A stretch of DNA of 64,000 nt from Chamaecrista fasciculata (lineage: Eukaryota > Streptophyta > Magnoliopsida > Fabales > Fabaceae). Location of the stretch: contig QANZ01033799.1 of NCBI GenBank assembly GCA_003254925.1, forward strand, positions 1-64,000. Direction: 5' to 3'. Positions within the stretch are counted from its first letter, which is position 1, and the number at the start of each line of letters is the position of its first letter. The translations under genes and the position numbers were made by a program. Under the pieces are notes generated by a model. The model worked only from the letters and a program-made list of their open reading frames with translations, was not told where the DNA came from and searched no databases. Shown here in pieces: positions 36,150 to 47,410 of the stretch.

Positions 36150-38074
36150 TCTCAGCACTTGGAAATCCTTACACAGGCGTCACCGTAAGTGTGGACGTTG
36201 TTGTAAGCGTAAGCGCCGCAGTACGCGAGGCGCCGCTATGGATATGAGCGCCACCATAAAAATGACTGAGTAATTAAATTCATTTGATAATTTTTGCGTT
36301 TTGAACTTTACAGAAATTCAATAAGGTGGGGCAAAAAAAGCATCCCAACTTGGAGCATTTCATGGAAAGGAGAGGAGTGGTATACTCTAAATAAATAATA
36401 TTGTAAAAAGTTTTGCTGTAAGCATTAGTTATTATTGCTGGATTCATTAAACTAACAGTTTATGCTTAAATTATATTAGACAGATGTCTAGCCAAAATCG
36501 ACAACAAAGCCTCAGATAAATTATGGACATGGAAAGCTAGTGGACTCGATCCAAACAACATCCACATTCACAGTGAGGAAAACAAAAGTCACGCCTCCTC
36601 AAGCGCCTGACACACACCGAGCCTAATTAGGCAAAAATCTACAATTACAAGGCAAAACAAGGCATTGGCGCCAATTATACTGTGATTTCATATCAATGAA
36701 ATCCATTTTCCTTCTTTCAACAATTAATGAAGTTAGCGCTGCTCGAGGGGACGCCCTCGGAATAGCAGCGAAAAGGCCCTCGAAGGAGCCTTGTGAGTAT
36801 GACACTCACTACCATGCGGACCGACCCTCCCTTGGATGACTAGTCAAAACTCAGCGTATGATACGCAAAACGCTCGAAGCGTGCCCATTGCGAGGCAACA
36901 CCTTAGTGTGCAAATAAAACATAGCGATCGAATCGCGAAAATGCAAGTTAAAAACGCGTTGCAACGTAGGGAAAATCAAAGTAAACCAAGCATAAGTTAA
37001 TAACAAACATGCTAGGGGCACCAGCGCCCAAATATCTTAAAAAAGGGCACCCACACCCCATGCGGACATCATCCCTTAGGAGGCTAGCCACAAAAACATG
37101 TGCATGTATCGAACATCAACTTTGGGTCCCAGAACCCTCGTGGAAGGCATGGCGTCCTTACCCACGACTACGGGCCATCGCCCTCATAATTAAGTCCCAG
37201 CGACTTCATGGAAAGCATGGCAACCTAACACAAAGGCCGCCAAGGTCTTCAGGAGAATCAAATGGAAATTAAGTCTCAAACCGCCCCAGCGAGGGCGCCA
37301 AAATCATGGACGCCGTAAGCCATGAGGCTATGAACATGAAAATCCTCCAAACGGAGCGAGGACGCCAATGGCGCCATCAAGAAATCATAAGCGAACGACA
37401 ACGTCGTTAAGCGGGACTCCCTTCGTGGGGACACAATCTCACTTCTTTCGAAGGGGCTAGTGGTAATAACCCAAATATCTGACTATGTCCAAATGGCAAA
37501 GTTCAGGCCAAATGCATAATCGGGCCAGGAAGCCTTTAGGCAGGCAAGAACGCCCAAATGGCACGACGCTGCTAAGGAGATCAAGGCGCGTGAGCGCCCA
37601 AGCAACAAAGATGCACAGGCAGTGCAAAGCACATCTTGAATCAATACAGATTAGGATAAACGCCCAAGCACCAGGAATGGAAGGCCAAAGCGCCTCAAAA
37701 CAAACCAACGAAAATCGTTGTATCTGTCATCCACTCGTGGGGACACATCTCATGGGGACAGAGCATCACTTCTTTTGTTGGGACTAGTGATAATAGGCCC
37801 AATAATTAGGAGGCCCAACTGGCAGAAGATGCCATTGGCCCAGCACGCCATAAGCCCACAAGGTAGGGCGAGAACGCCCTTAACCCCGCTAGGGCAAGGA
37901 CGCCCATAGCCATAGAGGGCATGGGCGCCCACGGAGCATAAGGACGCAAGGAATACTCATAGATTCTAAAGGGCATCAACGGCGTCAACGCCAACGAGCG
38001 GCGTAAAGACGACAACGCCCTGAGTGGGGACACCACTGATGGGGACAGAGCTTCACTCCTTTTGTTGGGACTAG
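36150..38074 (+). other. GC-richer non-coding 3' interior of LARD element with repeated LTR-start modules
   Basis: This segment is rich in GCGCC and GGACGCC motifs with no long meaningful frame. A module of GTGGGGACA..CACTTCTTT..GGGACTAGTGATAATAGGC occurs at about 37,426-37,475 (diverged), 37,739-37,815 and 38,026-38,100. The last copy runs into the true 3' LTR. The earlier copies therefore contain LTR-start sequence (TGATAATAGGCCC) inside the element. Confidence 0.6.
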
Positions 38075-38631
38075 TGATAATAGGCCCAATAACTTGGAGG
38101 CTCAGAGGACTTGAACCATTGGCGGTCAAAGCCCAACAAAAGGATCACCCGATCGTGGACGCCAAATGGTCTCACGTCAGCCGAGAACGCCAACAGCTAA
38201 GCGTCTACACAAAGACGTATAAGGAAACATTACCATATCAATCAGGAATCAAATAGAGGTCAATCAGCATACGTCTCCCTCATTAATAACGTCTTTCCCA
38301 CTATCTTAACTGCCAAATCAGTTAAGATTACAATCAGTTAAGATTTCCCTGAAGATCACAACCAGATTAGCCAAATCAGTTAAGATTACAATCAAGTATT
38401 GAACCAGATCTGGATCTCATCAGATCATCCTCTACCAGTATAAAAGGCAAGTTCTTCACACTGAAAAGAGGTACGTAACTCGCATTACTCACGCTACTCA
38501 TGCTAGCTTATACTCTTACTAACTTAAGCTTCGGAGGTGAATCACAGGGGAGACCCCCTGTGGTTCATTATCTTGCAGGACAATCTTGCAGCGAACTGGG
38601 AAACGACCCCCGGCCAAATCCTGGTTCATCA
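38075..38631 (+). repeat. 3' LTR of LARD-like element
   Basis: Second copy of the 557 bp LTR, with the same ends (TGATAATAGG and GGTTCATCA). It is followed by CACAG, the partner of the upstream target-site duplication, and then LINE sequence resumes. Confidence 0.9.
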
Positions 38632-40025
38632 CACAGAATTATTAAAACCCAAACGACTAAGAAACTTTTGACAAACATCAACGGTACAGAGTTTCACAAA
38701 AGAACGCAAAATTTGGATGGAACCTTTTGAGGAGGCGCCGCGTTCTTCTTTTTGTCGAGGCTACTCTGAAACCCCGAAAATTCCACGAGAGGAGCTTCAT
38801 GGTGCCCTTGGGGGCTGATGCGGGACAACCTCCCCAAACCCATCCAGGACGAGAATTTCATCTTCAGTAAGAAAAGCCAAGATAAGGCTTAAAAGCGGAA
38901 GTGGCAGCGAATGTCTTGACCTTTTGATTTGAGTTGAAATCACATCATCATCTTCACGTTTCCGTTTAGTAATTCCAGCGCCCCAAGAGAACACGGAGAC
39001 ATATGGGTCAGTTGGTTTGTATCTTTTGACAGCTCTTTCAATGGCATTCTGTCGCAGTGTATCTCTACGGCGTTTCCGGGTTGATTCGCCAAGAGTAGGG
39101 TGAACAAGGCACCAATGTATTTTTGGTCTCGAGTTGAAGATGTGAGTAATGGAGAATTGTCTTGATAAAAAGAGAGCCCACTGTGTTGCAAAAAACCAAC
39201 TTAAGGGTGACACCAAAAAGGGACCACAAAGGCCTGGGATGAAAATGAAGTTCCTGCCGGCCCACATGAATCGAAAGGTTGGAGGAATGCACACATGAAA
39301 CATATCCCATTGCACACCCGCATTTGAGGCTAAGTTGATGTAAATACCCAAACCAAACCCAATTGGAAGCATAGAGGAGGCCCAGTTATATAAACAAGTG
39401 CTATCCAAAGTGAAATTTGGAATTCTGGGCTAAGGAGTAATGTTGTTTGGATCGTGGGCCTCTATATGTGGAAAAGTAGTGATCCAATGCTCCAAGTCTT
39501 GTGTTGTGAGGCTATTTCTGAAGGGGTCAAAAAGAAAAGGGTCCACTTGATTTGGGTCATCGTGCTCTCTACGATTTTGCCATGTGTCAATGGATAGAGG
39601 AAGTAGGTCACAGGGAGTAGCTTCGTCCTCTTCGTCTTCAAGATTAGCAGAAAAAACCCAACGACCAGAGCTTGTAGTAGAAGGCTTCACGCCATCCAAT
39701 CGGTGAGTGCCAAGTGTAGGCGTAGGTTCACTAAAGGAAAATAGGCCATTGCGTGCTGAAGACTCATCAAAATCGAAAACTTGCCCCTCATGAATGTGGT
39801 GGTTCTTTGTCCCCGACGGCTCGCCGACTTCGAAAGTGTTTTCCGGCGAGTCGTCCACCATCGACATGACCAACTCTCCCGCAGTGTTCGCAAACTCTGA
39901 AGGTGCGCTCCGGAACGCACGTGATCCATTTGATGTTGCCATCAAGAAGAGGTAAGAAACAACCTGTCGGAAGGGGTTTTGACGGATCCACAAAACACTT
40001 TATACGAACAAACTCAGGACTGATA
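38632..40025 (-). pseudogene. LINE ORF1 (zinc-knuckle protein, truncated) and start of ORF2
   Basis: ORF1 reads from the 5' break at about 40,025 (FVRIKCFVDPSKPLPTG) through a zinc knuckle of plant LINE type (CEHCGRVGH; the fourth ligand is lost after a frameshift near 39,830-39,870). It then continues in one frame with a single stop at about 39,430 to TGA at 38,797-38,799. The C-terminal part has a basic stretch (ESTRKRRRDTLRQNAIERAV). ORF2 starts at ATG 38,798-38,800, so stop and start share ATGA. It begins MKLLSWNFRGF, the expected endonuclease start (LSWN), and is interrupted by frameshifts before the LTR element. The N-terminal DUF4283-like domain is missing. Confidence 0.83.
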
Positions 40026-40715
40026 GATACATCATTTTTTAATATAATATATTAAAGTTTTGTTACTAGACCCCAAAGTTTTTTAAAGTTTTCATTTTAG
40101 TCCCTAGATAATATGTATCTAGGGACCTATTTGTAATTTTTTGTAAATATTAGGGGTCAATATGTAATTTTTGAAAAATTTGTTATGGTTAAAATTACAA
40201 AATAGCTCTAAAGGGTACCAAAGTGTTAATGGAGAATACCACAAGGTACCAAAGTGTCATTTTTTAAATCACAGGGTACCAAAATGAAATTTGACCAAAC
40301 CACAGGGTACCAAAGTGTAATTTACCCTAAATATTTATTGAAGTTAACTAAGATAACTAATAACGATATGAAAGCTAAATATTAAAATTTTTAAACTTCA
40401 ATTTGATTTTATTAGTATTGATATTAGTATATAATTAATTAATATTGTATTTTTTTTACAAGAGTTTTTAGAAAATAATGTAAATATATAATTAAGTATT
40501 AAGGTATAAAGTTTAAAAATTTACAAAGTACAAGGACTAGTTTTAGAAAATAAATGTAGGCACTAAACTAAAAACTTGAGTAAAGTATAAAAAACAAATA
40601 TTAATTTGTTTCTTTTAACTTATATATATAATTTGATATTGAATTTAAACTTGATTAATCATTCACCATATTATATATATAGTCCCTTTTTTATTATTTA
40701 ACAAACCAATTATCT
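40026..40715. other. AT-rich spacer with fragment of a 'GGTACCAAAGTG' element
   Basis: The segment 40,200-40,330 repeats GGGTACCAAAGTG four times and ends AATTTACCCT. Its inverted counterpart (AAATTACACTTTAGTACCC) is seen at 50,810. These are two single ends of one foldback-type family. The rest is AT-rich with no gene. Confidence 0.5.
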
Positions 40716-40725
40716 ATTTATTGTT

Positions 40726-40873
40726 GGCCAAAAACTTATTTTAGTCCCTAATGTTTGCCAAGGACTAATGGTAAAACTTTTTAAAAACTTTAGAGATCAA
40801 AACGACACGAAAAAATTTAGGAACCAAAAAGAAATTTTAAAAAATCATTAAAGACCAAAATAGATTTTTGGCC
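40726..40873. mobile_element. Short Mutator-like MITE (148 bp) with 10 bp target-site duplication
   Basis: Almost the whole element is a palindrome: GGCCAAAAACTTATTTTAGT at the left, inverted as ACCAAAATAGATTTTTGGCC at the right. Flanks are ATTTATTGTT (40,716-40,725) and ATTTATAGTT (40,874-40,883), with one mismatch. Confidence 0.75.
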
Positions 40874-41282
40874 ATTTATAGTTATATAGACTTTAGACAA
40901 CACAAGGCAAGTAGGCAACAAGACTAGAACTCAAGACCAAGACTTGGCAACAAAGAAATGGGAGGGGGGCACCATCAAGCCAAATGTTGATTTATCCTCT
41001 GTCATTGGACTTACCTGCCACATACAAGTCACAGGGCGAGAGGTAAGACATGCTTCCATGCATTAACTGCTACTAAATTTTGCACATACTTCAATACGTA
41101 TTTTGTTACTTCATTTGATCTTAAACGAGAAATTTTTTATCTAGTTATTAATTTCTCCTTGTAAGAACAAAGTGAAGAAGGAAAAAGACATCCTATTATT
41201 AAACCTAACACAGTATGCCACAGGTAGTTAGGATTTATAGTACAATTACATAAAAATCCTTATTCAAAAAATGTGATGTGGC

Positions 41283-41829
41283 CAAGGTAATTAAGATCGA
41301 GATCTTAACAAAGATCGGAAGGACTGAAAAATAGATCGAATCGTAAATCGAATCAAGGATCATAAGATCCTAACAAAAATTTTTTTCCTAAGATCTTAAG
41401 ATCCTAACAAAATTTTTTTTCCTAAGATCTTAAGATCCTAACAAATTTTTATATATAAAAAATATGTTTTTGCTATCACAAATCATAATAAGAGAGGAAT
41501 ATTTGCCGCATAATTCAAGTTTCAACAATATGATTCATTATTATTATTATTATTTCAGAATCAAAAAGCAACAATCAACTCAACAATCATAAATTTGTCA
41601 ATTTGTAAAAAAAAGGTAGTTTGAAATGTTGCATTTTGAGCCAAAATCCTAAAAAAAAAAAATTCCTTGAATTGTAGGATTCTATGATCCTATGATCGTA
41701 ACTAGAAAATCACGATCCTGATACGATCTTAACCAAATACGATCTTTCTACGATCTGGTAAGGTAAGTCTTATTAAGATTTCAATTTTATACGATCTTAC
41801 GATCTAAGATCTCGATCTTAATAACCTTG
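41283..41829. mobile_element. hAT-like MITE, GATC-rich, with empty site at 50.5 kb
   Basis: A 547 bp element with ends CAAGGTAATTAAGATCGAGA and the inverted form (TCTCGATCTTAATAACCTTG). Eight-base flanks are GATGTGGC (41,275-41,282) and GATGTGAC (41,830-41,837). The paralogous unit E at about 50,510-50,530 reads GTGATGTGGGACTTAACA with no insertion, which defines the empty target. An 8 bp duplication and ends starting CA fit hAT. The interior is full of AAGATCCT and TACGATC motifs. Confidence 0.85.
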
Positions 41830-42801
41830 GATGTGACACTTAACATGAGAAAATTAACAAAACACTGATGGAAGGGGTCTCAGGGGAGTTATGTTCCTTT
41901 GACTCAAAACTCAGAAGGGTGTCTGCGCAATATAGCCAATTAATTAAGATCACCAGAAGTTTTTTTAAATCTTTAAATTTGTCCAAAAATTATGACTCTT
42001 TGGATATTAGAAATTATTTAGTCACCATAAATAAAATTCCGAAACTTCATAGTCTCCTTTTGAAAAAAAAATTTATTTTTAATATATAAGGACTAAATTA
42101 TAATTTTAAGATATATTAATAAATTACCTCTAATATCTTTAATTTTAATAACTCTTGCAAGCATAAAATTGAAACAAAATCATATTCTTTGAAGTTGAGC
42201 CCTATTTTGCAAGTGTAAATTAAGTGGGAAATGTGTTATTTATTTATTTTTAATATTTAAAGCTACACCGTTAAAATTAGCTTGACCTGAGTCAATGCAT
42301 GTGCGCAAGCAAATTGTACAATACATAGACTCATGTAATGAGATAGACAAAATGCTTTATAAACATTAACAAGCAGCAGAAATTTGGTTTAAATGGCAAG
42401 AAAATGATGAAACAAAATCTTAGGGTAAAAAAAAAAAAAGAAAAGAAATGGAACAAATTAAAAGGGATGATTGCATAAAAAAGTAAAAAAACAACTACAG
42501 GTCAAACTAATTTTATCCTGTATAGAAAACAAATGGACAAATAGCAAAAATTTAGGTAACGCTATAAAAACACAATTGACCTTCACTCATTTTGGTTATA
42601 ACATATTTGCTGATAGTAGAAATTTTCTATCAAATAGTCAATTATTCTTCTACTTGATAAATTACCTCTAATATCATTAATTTTAATAACTCTGCAAGCA
42701 TAAAATTGAAACAAAATCAAATTTTTTGAAGTTGAGTTCTATTTTGCAAGTGTAAATTAAGCGGAAAATATGTTATTTATTCATTTTCAATATTTAAAGT
42801 T

Positions 42802-43045
42802 AGGGTGAGTCTAAGATGCAAAGTTTGATTATTGACATGGGATGCAAATGCTGATGTGGCATAATTATAGCCATTGATATAATTTAATGCTGAAAAATAA
42901 TAAAAAAATAATAAATTTTTTAACCAATCACAACTGTGTATGGAGTCACAACACTACTTACATATTCTACGTGTCATTATTTTATTGGCTCATGACCCAT
43001 TGCATCCCATGTCAAGAATCAAACTTTGCATTATAAACTTATCCT
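42802..43045. mobile_element. MITE (244 bp) in unit C with TAAAGTT duplication and empty paralogues
   Basis: Ends AGGGTGAGTCTAAGATGCAA and the inverted AGGATAAGTTTATAATGCAA, followed by a shared GTTTGATT..TTGACATGGG. TAAAGTT flanks both sides (42,795-42,801 and 43,046-43,052). The first half of unit C (about 42,250) and unit B (about 25,100) read AAAGCTACAC..GTTAAAATT or a close variant uninterrupted. The 7-8 bp duplication suggests hAT, but this is not certain. Confidence 0.78.
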
Positions 43046-44405
43046 TAAAGTTATACCGTTAAAATTAGTTTGACATGAGTCAATGGATATGTGCATAGGC
43101 ATGTTGCACAATACACAAACAATGCAATGAGATGCACAAAATGCTTTATACAACATTAACAAGTAGTAGAAATTTGGTTTAATAGACCAGAAAAGGATGA
43201 AACAAAATCTTACGGAAAGAAAAAAGAAATAGAAAAGAAAAAGAACAAATGGATAGGGATGATATTGTATAAAATAGTCAAATACAACTATTAGTCAAGC
43301 TAATTTTGTCCTATATAAAAGAAAATGGACAACTAGCAAAAATTTAGGTAACGCTAAAAAACACAATGGGCAGTCACTCATTTTGTTTATAATATATTTG
43401 TTGATAGACGGAATTTTCTACCAAATAGCCGAGTATTCTTCTACTTGTGAAAAAATCAACCCTTCTTGCCTCTCTTTTTCTCCCCAGCCTAGAGAAACCA
43501 GAAAGATCAAAACCTCATAATTTACTCCTCACTCATTGCTTAATTTTTGTTTTAGTACTGGTTTCCATCTCGTACCCTCAATGTATGCAAAGAATTGCAC
43601 AGACATGAGTGAACTAGTCGGTCATTGCTTGATCTCACTTCTTTAATGAAGAAAAAAAAACCTTGAATGTTGATATTTAATTTAGATGGTATTTAACAAT
43701 ATATGCATTTTTGATCTCGTATATAGCATGATTCTCTTTTGATGAAAACAAAAAGAATTTTAACCAAATCAATGGAATACTAAATATTTTGAGAAGACTA
43801 TAGTTTAAAATTATCTAGTATTCCATTGCTTGATCAACATTAGTCTCCATTCTTGAATGAAGCTAAAACATCAGCCTTGAATCTTGATATATTGGATGAT
43901 TCTTATGTGATGGAAACAAAAAATTTTAAACAAATCAATGTTATACCAAATATTTTGAAACAAAATGTTTCTTATGAAAATATATGGTATACCATTGTCT
44001 GATCAAAATCAGCCTCCAACGTTGAATGAAGAGAAAGAAGGAATCATTGTATACTGGTCTTATCCAGGGGCAATGTTGGATGAAGAGAAAGAAGGAACCA
44101 ATGTATTTTGATCTTATCAAGGGACAACGTTGAATATTTATATGTGATGGAAACAAAGATTTTAATCAGTTCAATGGTACACCAAATATTTTGAAATAAA
44201 ATGTTTCCTATGAAAATATTTTGTATACCATTGTCTGATCAAAATCAGCCTCCAATGTTTAATGAAGAGAAAGAAGGAGCCACTGTATACTGATCTTATG
44301 AGGGAGCAATGTTGAATGGAGAGAAAGAAGGAACTACTGTATTTTGATCTTATCAAGGGGCAACGTTGAATATTTATATATGTTATTAGGATAATCAATA
44401 TATTG

Positions 44406-44552
44406 GATAAGATTATAAGATAAACACGTCAGTTGTTTTTGGATAAGATGATAAGATAAACATGTCAAATGTTTTTGGATAAGATGATAAGATAAACACG
44501 TCAGTTGTTTTTGGATAAGATGACAAGATAAACACGTCAGTTGTTTTTGGAT
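44406..44552. repeat. 36 bp minisatellite in unit C
   Basis: About four copies of the inverse of the 4,831-4,974 unit (AAGATAAACACGTCAGTTGT then TTTTGGATAAGATGAT). It supports the close relation of units A and C. Confidence 0.85.
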
Positions 44553-45578
44553 TTTATTGATTTAATTGTCGACATTAATGTCAAAAAATACTAAGATAAA
44601 AGTTAATAATTCTTTTTATTTGCCAGTTATAACGGGAAATCAGAACAAGAGTCAAATCTAAGGTATAATGTAATTGGGCAATAAAATATCTACGGATAAA
44701 AAATACTAGCACCAAAGAACATAACTCCAAACTAACCACCCCAATAAATTTCTTTATAAATCCAAATATCTTCAAATTAAAGTTTATATATATTTTTTTC
44801 AAATGTGGCAACAAAGTAAGTCGATTTTGAGGCAACCTAGAGTTTTTTGAAGCTTGATAATAGTGCTGTCAAAATGGATTGAGCATGATGGGCTGGCGTA
44901 GTAGCTCCTTAAAATTAAATCTGAGTTGGGTTAATAAATTTGGCATGTTTTATAAAATGGATCAGCTCGTATTGGCTCATTTTTTAAATGGACGAAAAGG
45001 GCCTACCCATTTTTGGCAATTTTTTTGGGTAAATTATAATGAAGGTCCATGTGGTTTGTAGAGTAATTAGAGATCGAATTCCTATGGTTCAAAAAGTATT
45101 AAAATTGGGCTTGAGGTTTACTTCATAAACAAAAAGGGTCAATGTGGCATATTTTTGTCAAAAAATTAACAGATTCTAACATTTTTATCAAGATTTTCTT
45201 TCATTCAGGTCCCCGGTTTATTTTAAAATAGTCCAAAAAACTTATAATTTTAATTGGGGGAAAATGAAAATGAAAGTTATGAAGTTATAAGTTTAATAAA
45301 GTTTAATTGTTTCTTTTGATCATTATGTTCCCCCCATCTGTTATATGGGTACCTTGAAATCTTGCCATTAAGCAAGTGGACATCTGTTATATAAGTGGAC
45401 ACTCAAGTGGACAGTCTCTTGATCTCTTCTTTTGATATGAAAGTGGAAAATAGTAGCTTTAATCCCAAAAAGGCTGAAGCTAATTGAGTGTGTCTTTCCA
45501 TGTTGAAGCTAAGGAAAGCATTGTGCTTTCTGAGGATACACTCCCACCTGCTTTAACTTTTTTTTTTTTTTTTTTTTT

Positions 45579-45617
45579 NNNNNNNNNNNNNNNNNNNNNN
45601 NNNNNNNNNNNNNNNNN
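45579..45617. other. Assembly gap (39 N)
   Basis: A run of undetermined bases following a long poly-T tract. The missing sequence probably includes the first bases of the long-TIR element. Confidence 0.98.
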
Positions 45618-47410
45618 AGTTTGGTACCCTGTGGTTAGGGGCGGTTCCACTTTGGTATCTTGAAAGAAAAATTTTTGCAGTTTGGTGCCCCGTGGTTTGC
45701 TCCGTTAGCGAATTGGTCCCCTGTGCTTTATTTCCGTTAGGATTTAACGGCAAATGTGATTGTGACCACCTTAAAATGTCAAAAACCTCCCGACAAGTCT
45801 TTTTTTATGCGTTTAAGTCCTTTTCCTTTACTAAAAGGGATCAAAACATAAAGAAAACAGAAACTAAATAGTACATTATGTAATTTTACTGTTGAGTTGA
45901 AATTAATTATAAAAGGGTTTTTAGAATTCTAATATTACAGAATTTTCTCCTTTTCATAAGATTTCTTTTGAATAGGTCCTGATTTAATTACACTTTAATC
46001 TCAAAAGTTTATGATCTTTATCAAATTAGTCCTTAGAACCTTAAAACACAATTGAACATCTATGATTTATCAAAAAATTTCCATATTCAACTACTAGAAG
46101 CTGAAATTTTCATTTAAGTTTCAAAATCAAAAACAAATGAGCATTTTGGATATGAACATTAAATATTACTGGTACAAATATACAAATGGATATATACATC
46201 GATCAATAATATTTAAGAAATTTATGATAATTTATAACTCAATATATTATTTTAATCCCCAAAGTCTGACAAAAACAAACAAAAAAACAACGATGAAATT
46301 GGCAAAGCAATCTCATCTTCAAGCCCTCTTAGCTTCAGCGAACTTGAAAAAGAGCGTAAACTGCAGACAAGAGCGCCTAGAAGAAAATCTCGAAATCGAA
46401 ATTGAAGGTGTGAATCGAGATAAAACTAGAAGTCGAAGATGGAGATGAAGATGAAGATAGAGTAATCTGAATCGGCTTTTGCAGTCCTGAAATTTCAGAG
46501 AAGAGCAGCAAAAATCTCGACTTGAATCCCAAATGCCCAATCGGTGAGTTTTCAATTCGAGGTTTTGTCGCTGTGTCAGGACGTATTGGAGAAATTTTGA
46601 CGCTTTCTTTTTCAAAAGACAAATTTTTCAAAAACTCTGAAAACAGAAATGAGCATCTATGGTTTGGATCGGTTTCGATTGAGGGGTGTGTGCTAAAATC
46701 TAGTCGGGGGGGTTTTGACATTGTAATGGGGATTTGAGATTTGCTGATTATTACAGTGATTGATTCAGAACGAAGAAGAAGAAATTTGGCGATTTTGATT
46801 TGTTTGTAGTGTATTTGAATGAAATTTGTGGGGGTCTGAAGAAATTTATGGGGCTTGATTTTAGAAAAATTTGGGGTTTTGATTTGTTTGCAATGCACTT
46901 AAATGAAAATTTCAGCTTCTGTTAGTTGAATATGGGGATTTTTTTTGATAAATCAAATATGCTCATTTGTCTTTTGAGGTTCTAAGGACTATTTTGATAA
47001 AGATCATAAACTTTTGGGATTAAAGTCTAATTAAATCAGAACCTATTCAAAAGAAATCTTATGAAAAGGAGAAAATTTTGTAATATTAGAATTCTAAAGA
47101 CCCTTTTATAATTAATTTCAACTCAACAGTAAAATTACATAATGTACTCTTTAATTTCTGTTTTCTTTATGTTTTGATCCCTTTTAGTAAAGGGAAAGGA
47201 CTTAAACGCATAAAAGAAGACTTGTCGGGAGGTTTTTGACATTTTAAGGTGGTCACAATCACATTTGCCGTTAAATCCTAACGGAAATAAAGCACAGGGG
47301 ACTAATTCGCTAACGGAGCAAACCACGGGGTACCAAACTGCAAAAATTTTTCTTTCAGAGTACCAAAGTGGAACCGTCCCTAACTACAAAGTACCAAACT
47401 GCAATTTACC
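45606..47410. mobile_element. Long-terminal-inverted-repeat element (about 1.8 kb) with gene-like interior
   Basis: Two arms of about 510 bp are inverted copies of each other: about 45,606-46,118 and 46,898-47,410. Examples are TTTGGTACCCTGTGGTTAGG at the left end, and CAAAAACCTCCCGACAAGTC (about 45,779) against GACTTGTCGGGAGGTTTTTG (about 47,220). The outer right boundary is ...GCAATTTACC then poly-T; the left boundary falls in the gap after poly-T. The 780 bp interior has a 173-codon minus-strand open frame (46,377-46,898) and GAA/GAT-rich sequence, and no transposase. Long arms with a foreign interior fit a Mutator-like (Pack-MULE) or foldback element. I do not recognise the interior protein. 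Confidence 0.75.
46119..46897. other. Interior of long-TIR element, possible captured gene fragment
   Basis: The composition differs from the arms. It contains a possible splice donor (ATCGGTGAGTTTT at about 46,540) and Ser/Pro-rich or Arg/Glu-rich frames on both strands. No domain is recognisable, and a host origin is only inferred from its position between transposon arms. Confidence 0.35.

Larger units (their letters stand above)
32997..38631 (+). mobile_element. Non-autonomous LTR retrotransposon (LARD-like), inserted in LINE endonuclease
   Basis: Two direct LTRs of equal length (557 bp) bound a 4.5 kb interior that contains no recognisable gag, protease, integrase or reverse transcriptase on either strand. 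Flanks are CACAA (32,992-32,996) and CACAG (38,632-38,636), a 5 bp duplication with one change. Joining the flanks restores the LINE frame (SRLGFNNS to VGMDVLGRKGG). I counted about 7-8 differences between the LTRs, nearly all transitions, so the insertion is fairly young. Size and lack of coding domains fit a large retrotransposon derivative that depends on another element's enzymes. Confidence 0.88.
26944..40025 (-). mobile_element. 5'-truncated L1-type LINE, split by two later insertions
   Basis: Minus-strand LINE whose 3' end is a poly-A (poly-T on the plus strand at about 26,948-26,955). Its pieces lie at 26,944-29,122, 31,232-32,996 and 38,632-40,025, about 5.3 kb in total once the solo LTR (29,123-31,231) and the LTR element (32,997-38,631) are removed. 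Protein motifs run in the expected order: ORF1 zinc knuckle, endonuclease, reverse transcriptase, zf-RVT and RNase H-like end. It lacks the ORF1 N-terminal domain, as expected for incomplete target-primed reverse transcription. I see no clear target-site duplication at the 5' end. Multiple frameshifts and stops make it inactive. Confidence 0.88.
41010..45300 (+). repeat. Non-coding repeat unit C (longest copy)
   Basis: Begins with CACATACAAGTCACAGGGCG, matching unit E at about 50,235. It contains an internal duplication (42,110-42,655 repeated from 42,658 onward) and the doubled CTGTATACTGATCTTAT block (43,900-44,400). The four-copy minisatellite and the extension to about 45,290 match only unit A. 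Two MITEs sit inside it. No conserved reading frame is shared by the copies, so it is not a gene. Confidence 0.75.

Noticed and set aside
43941..44398. Similar 71-75 codon frames recurring in units A-E
   Set aside because: They repeat only because the 220 bp non-coding block is duplicated; the frames differ in length and are interrupted between copies.
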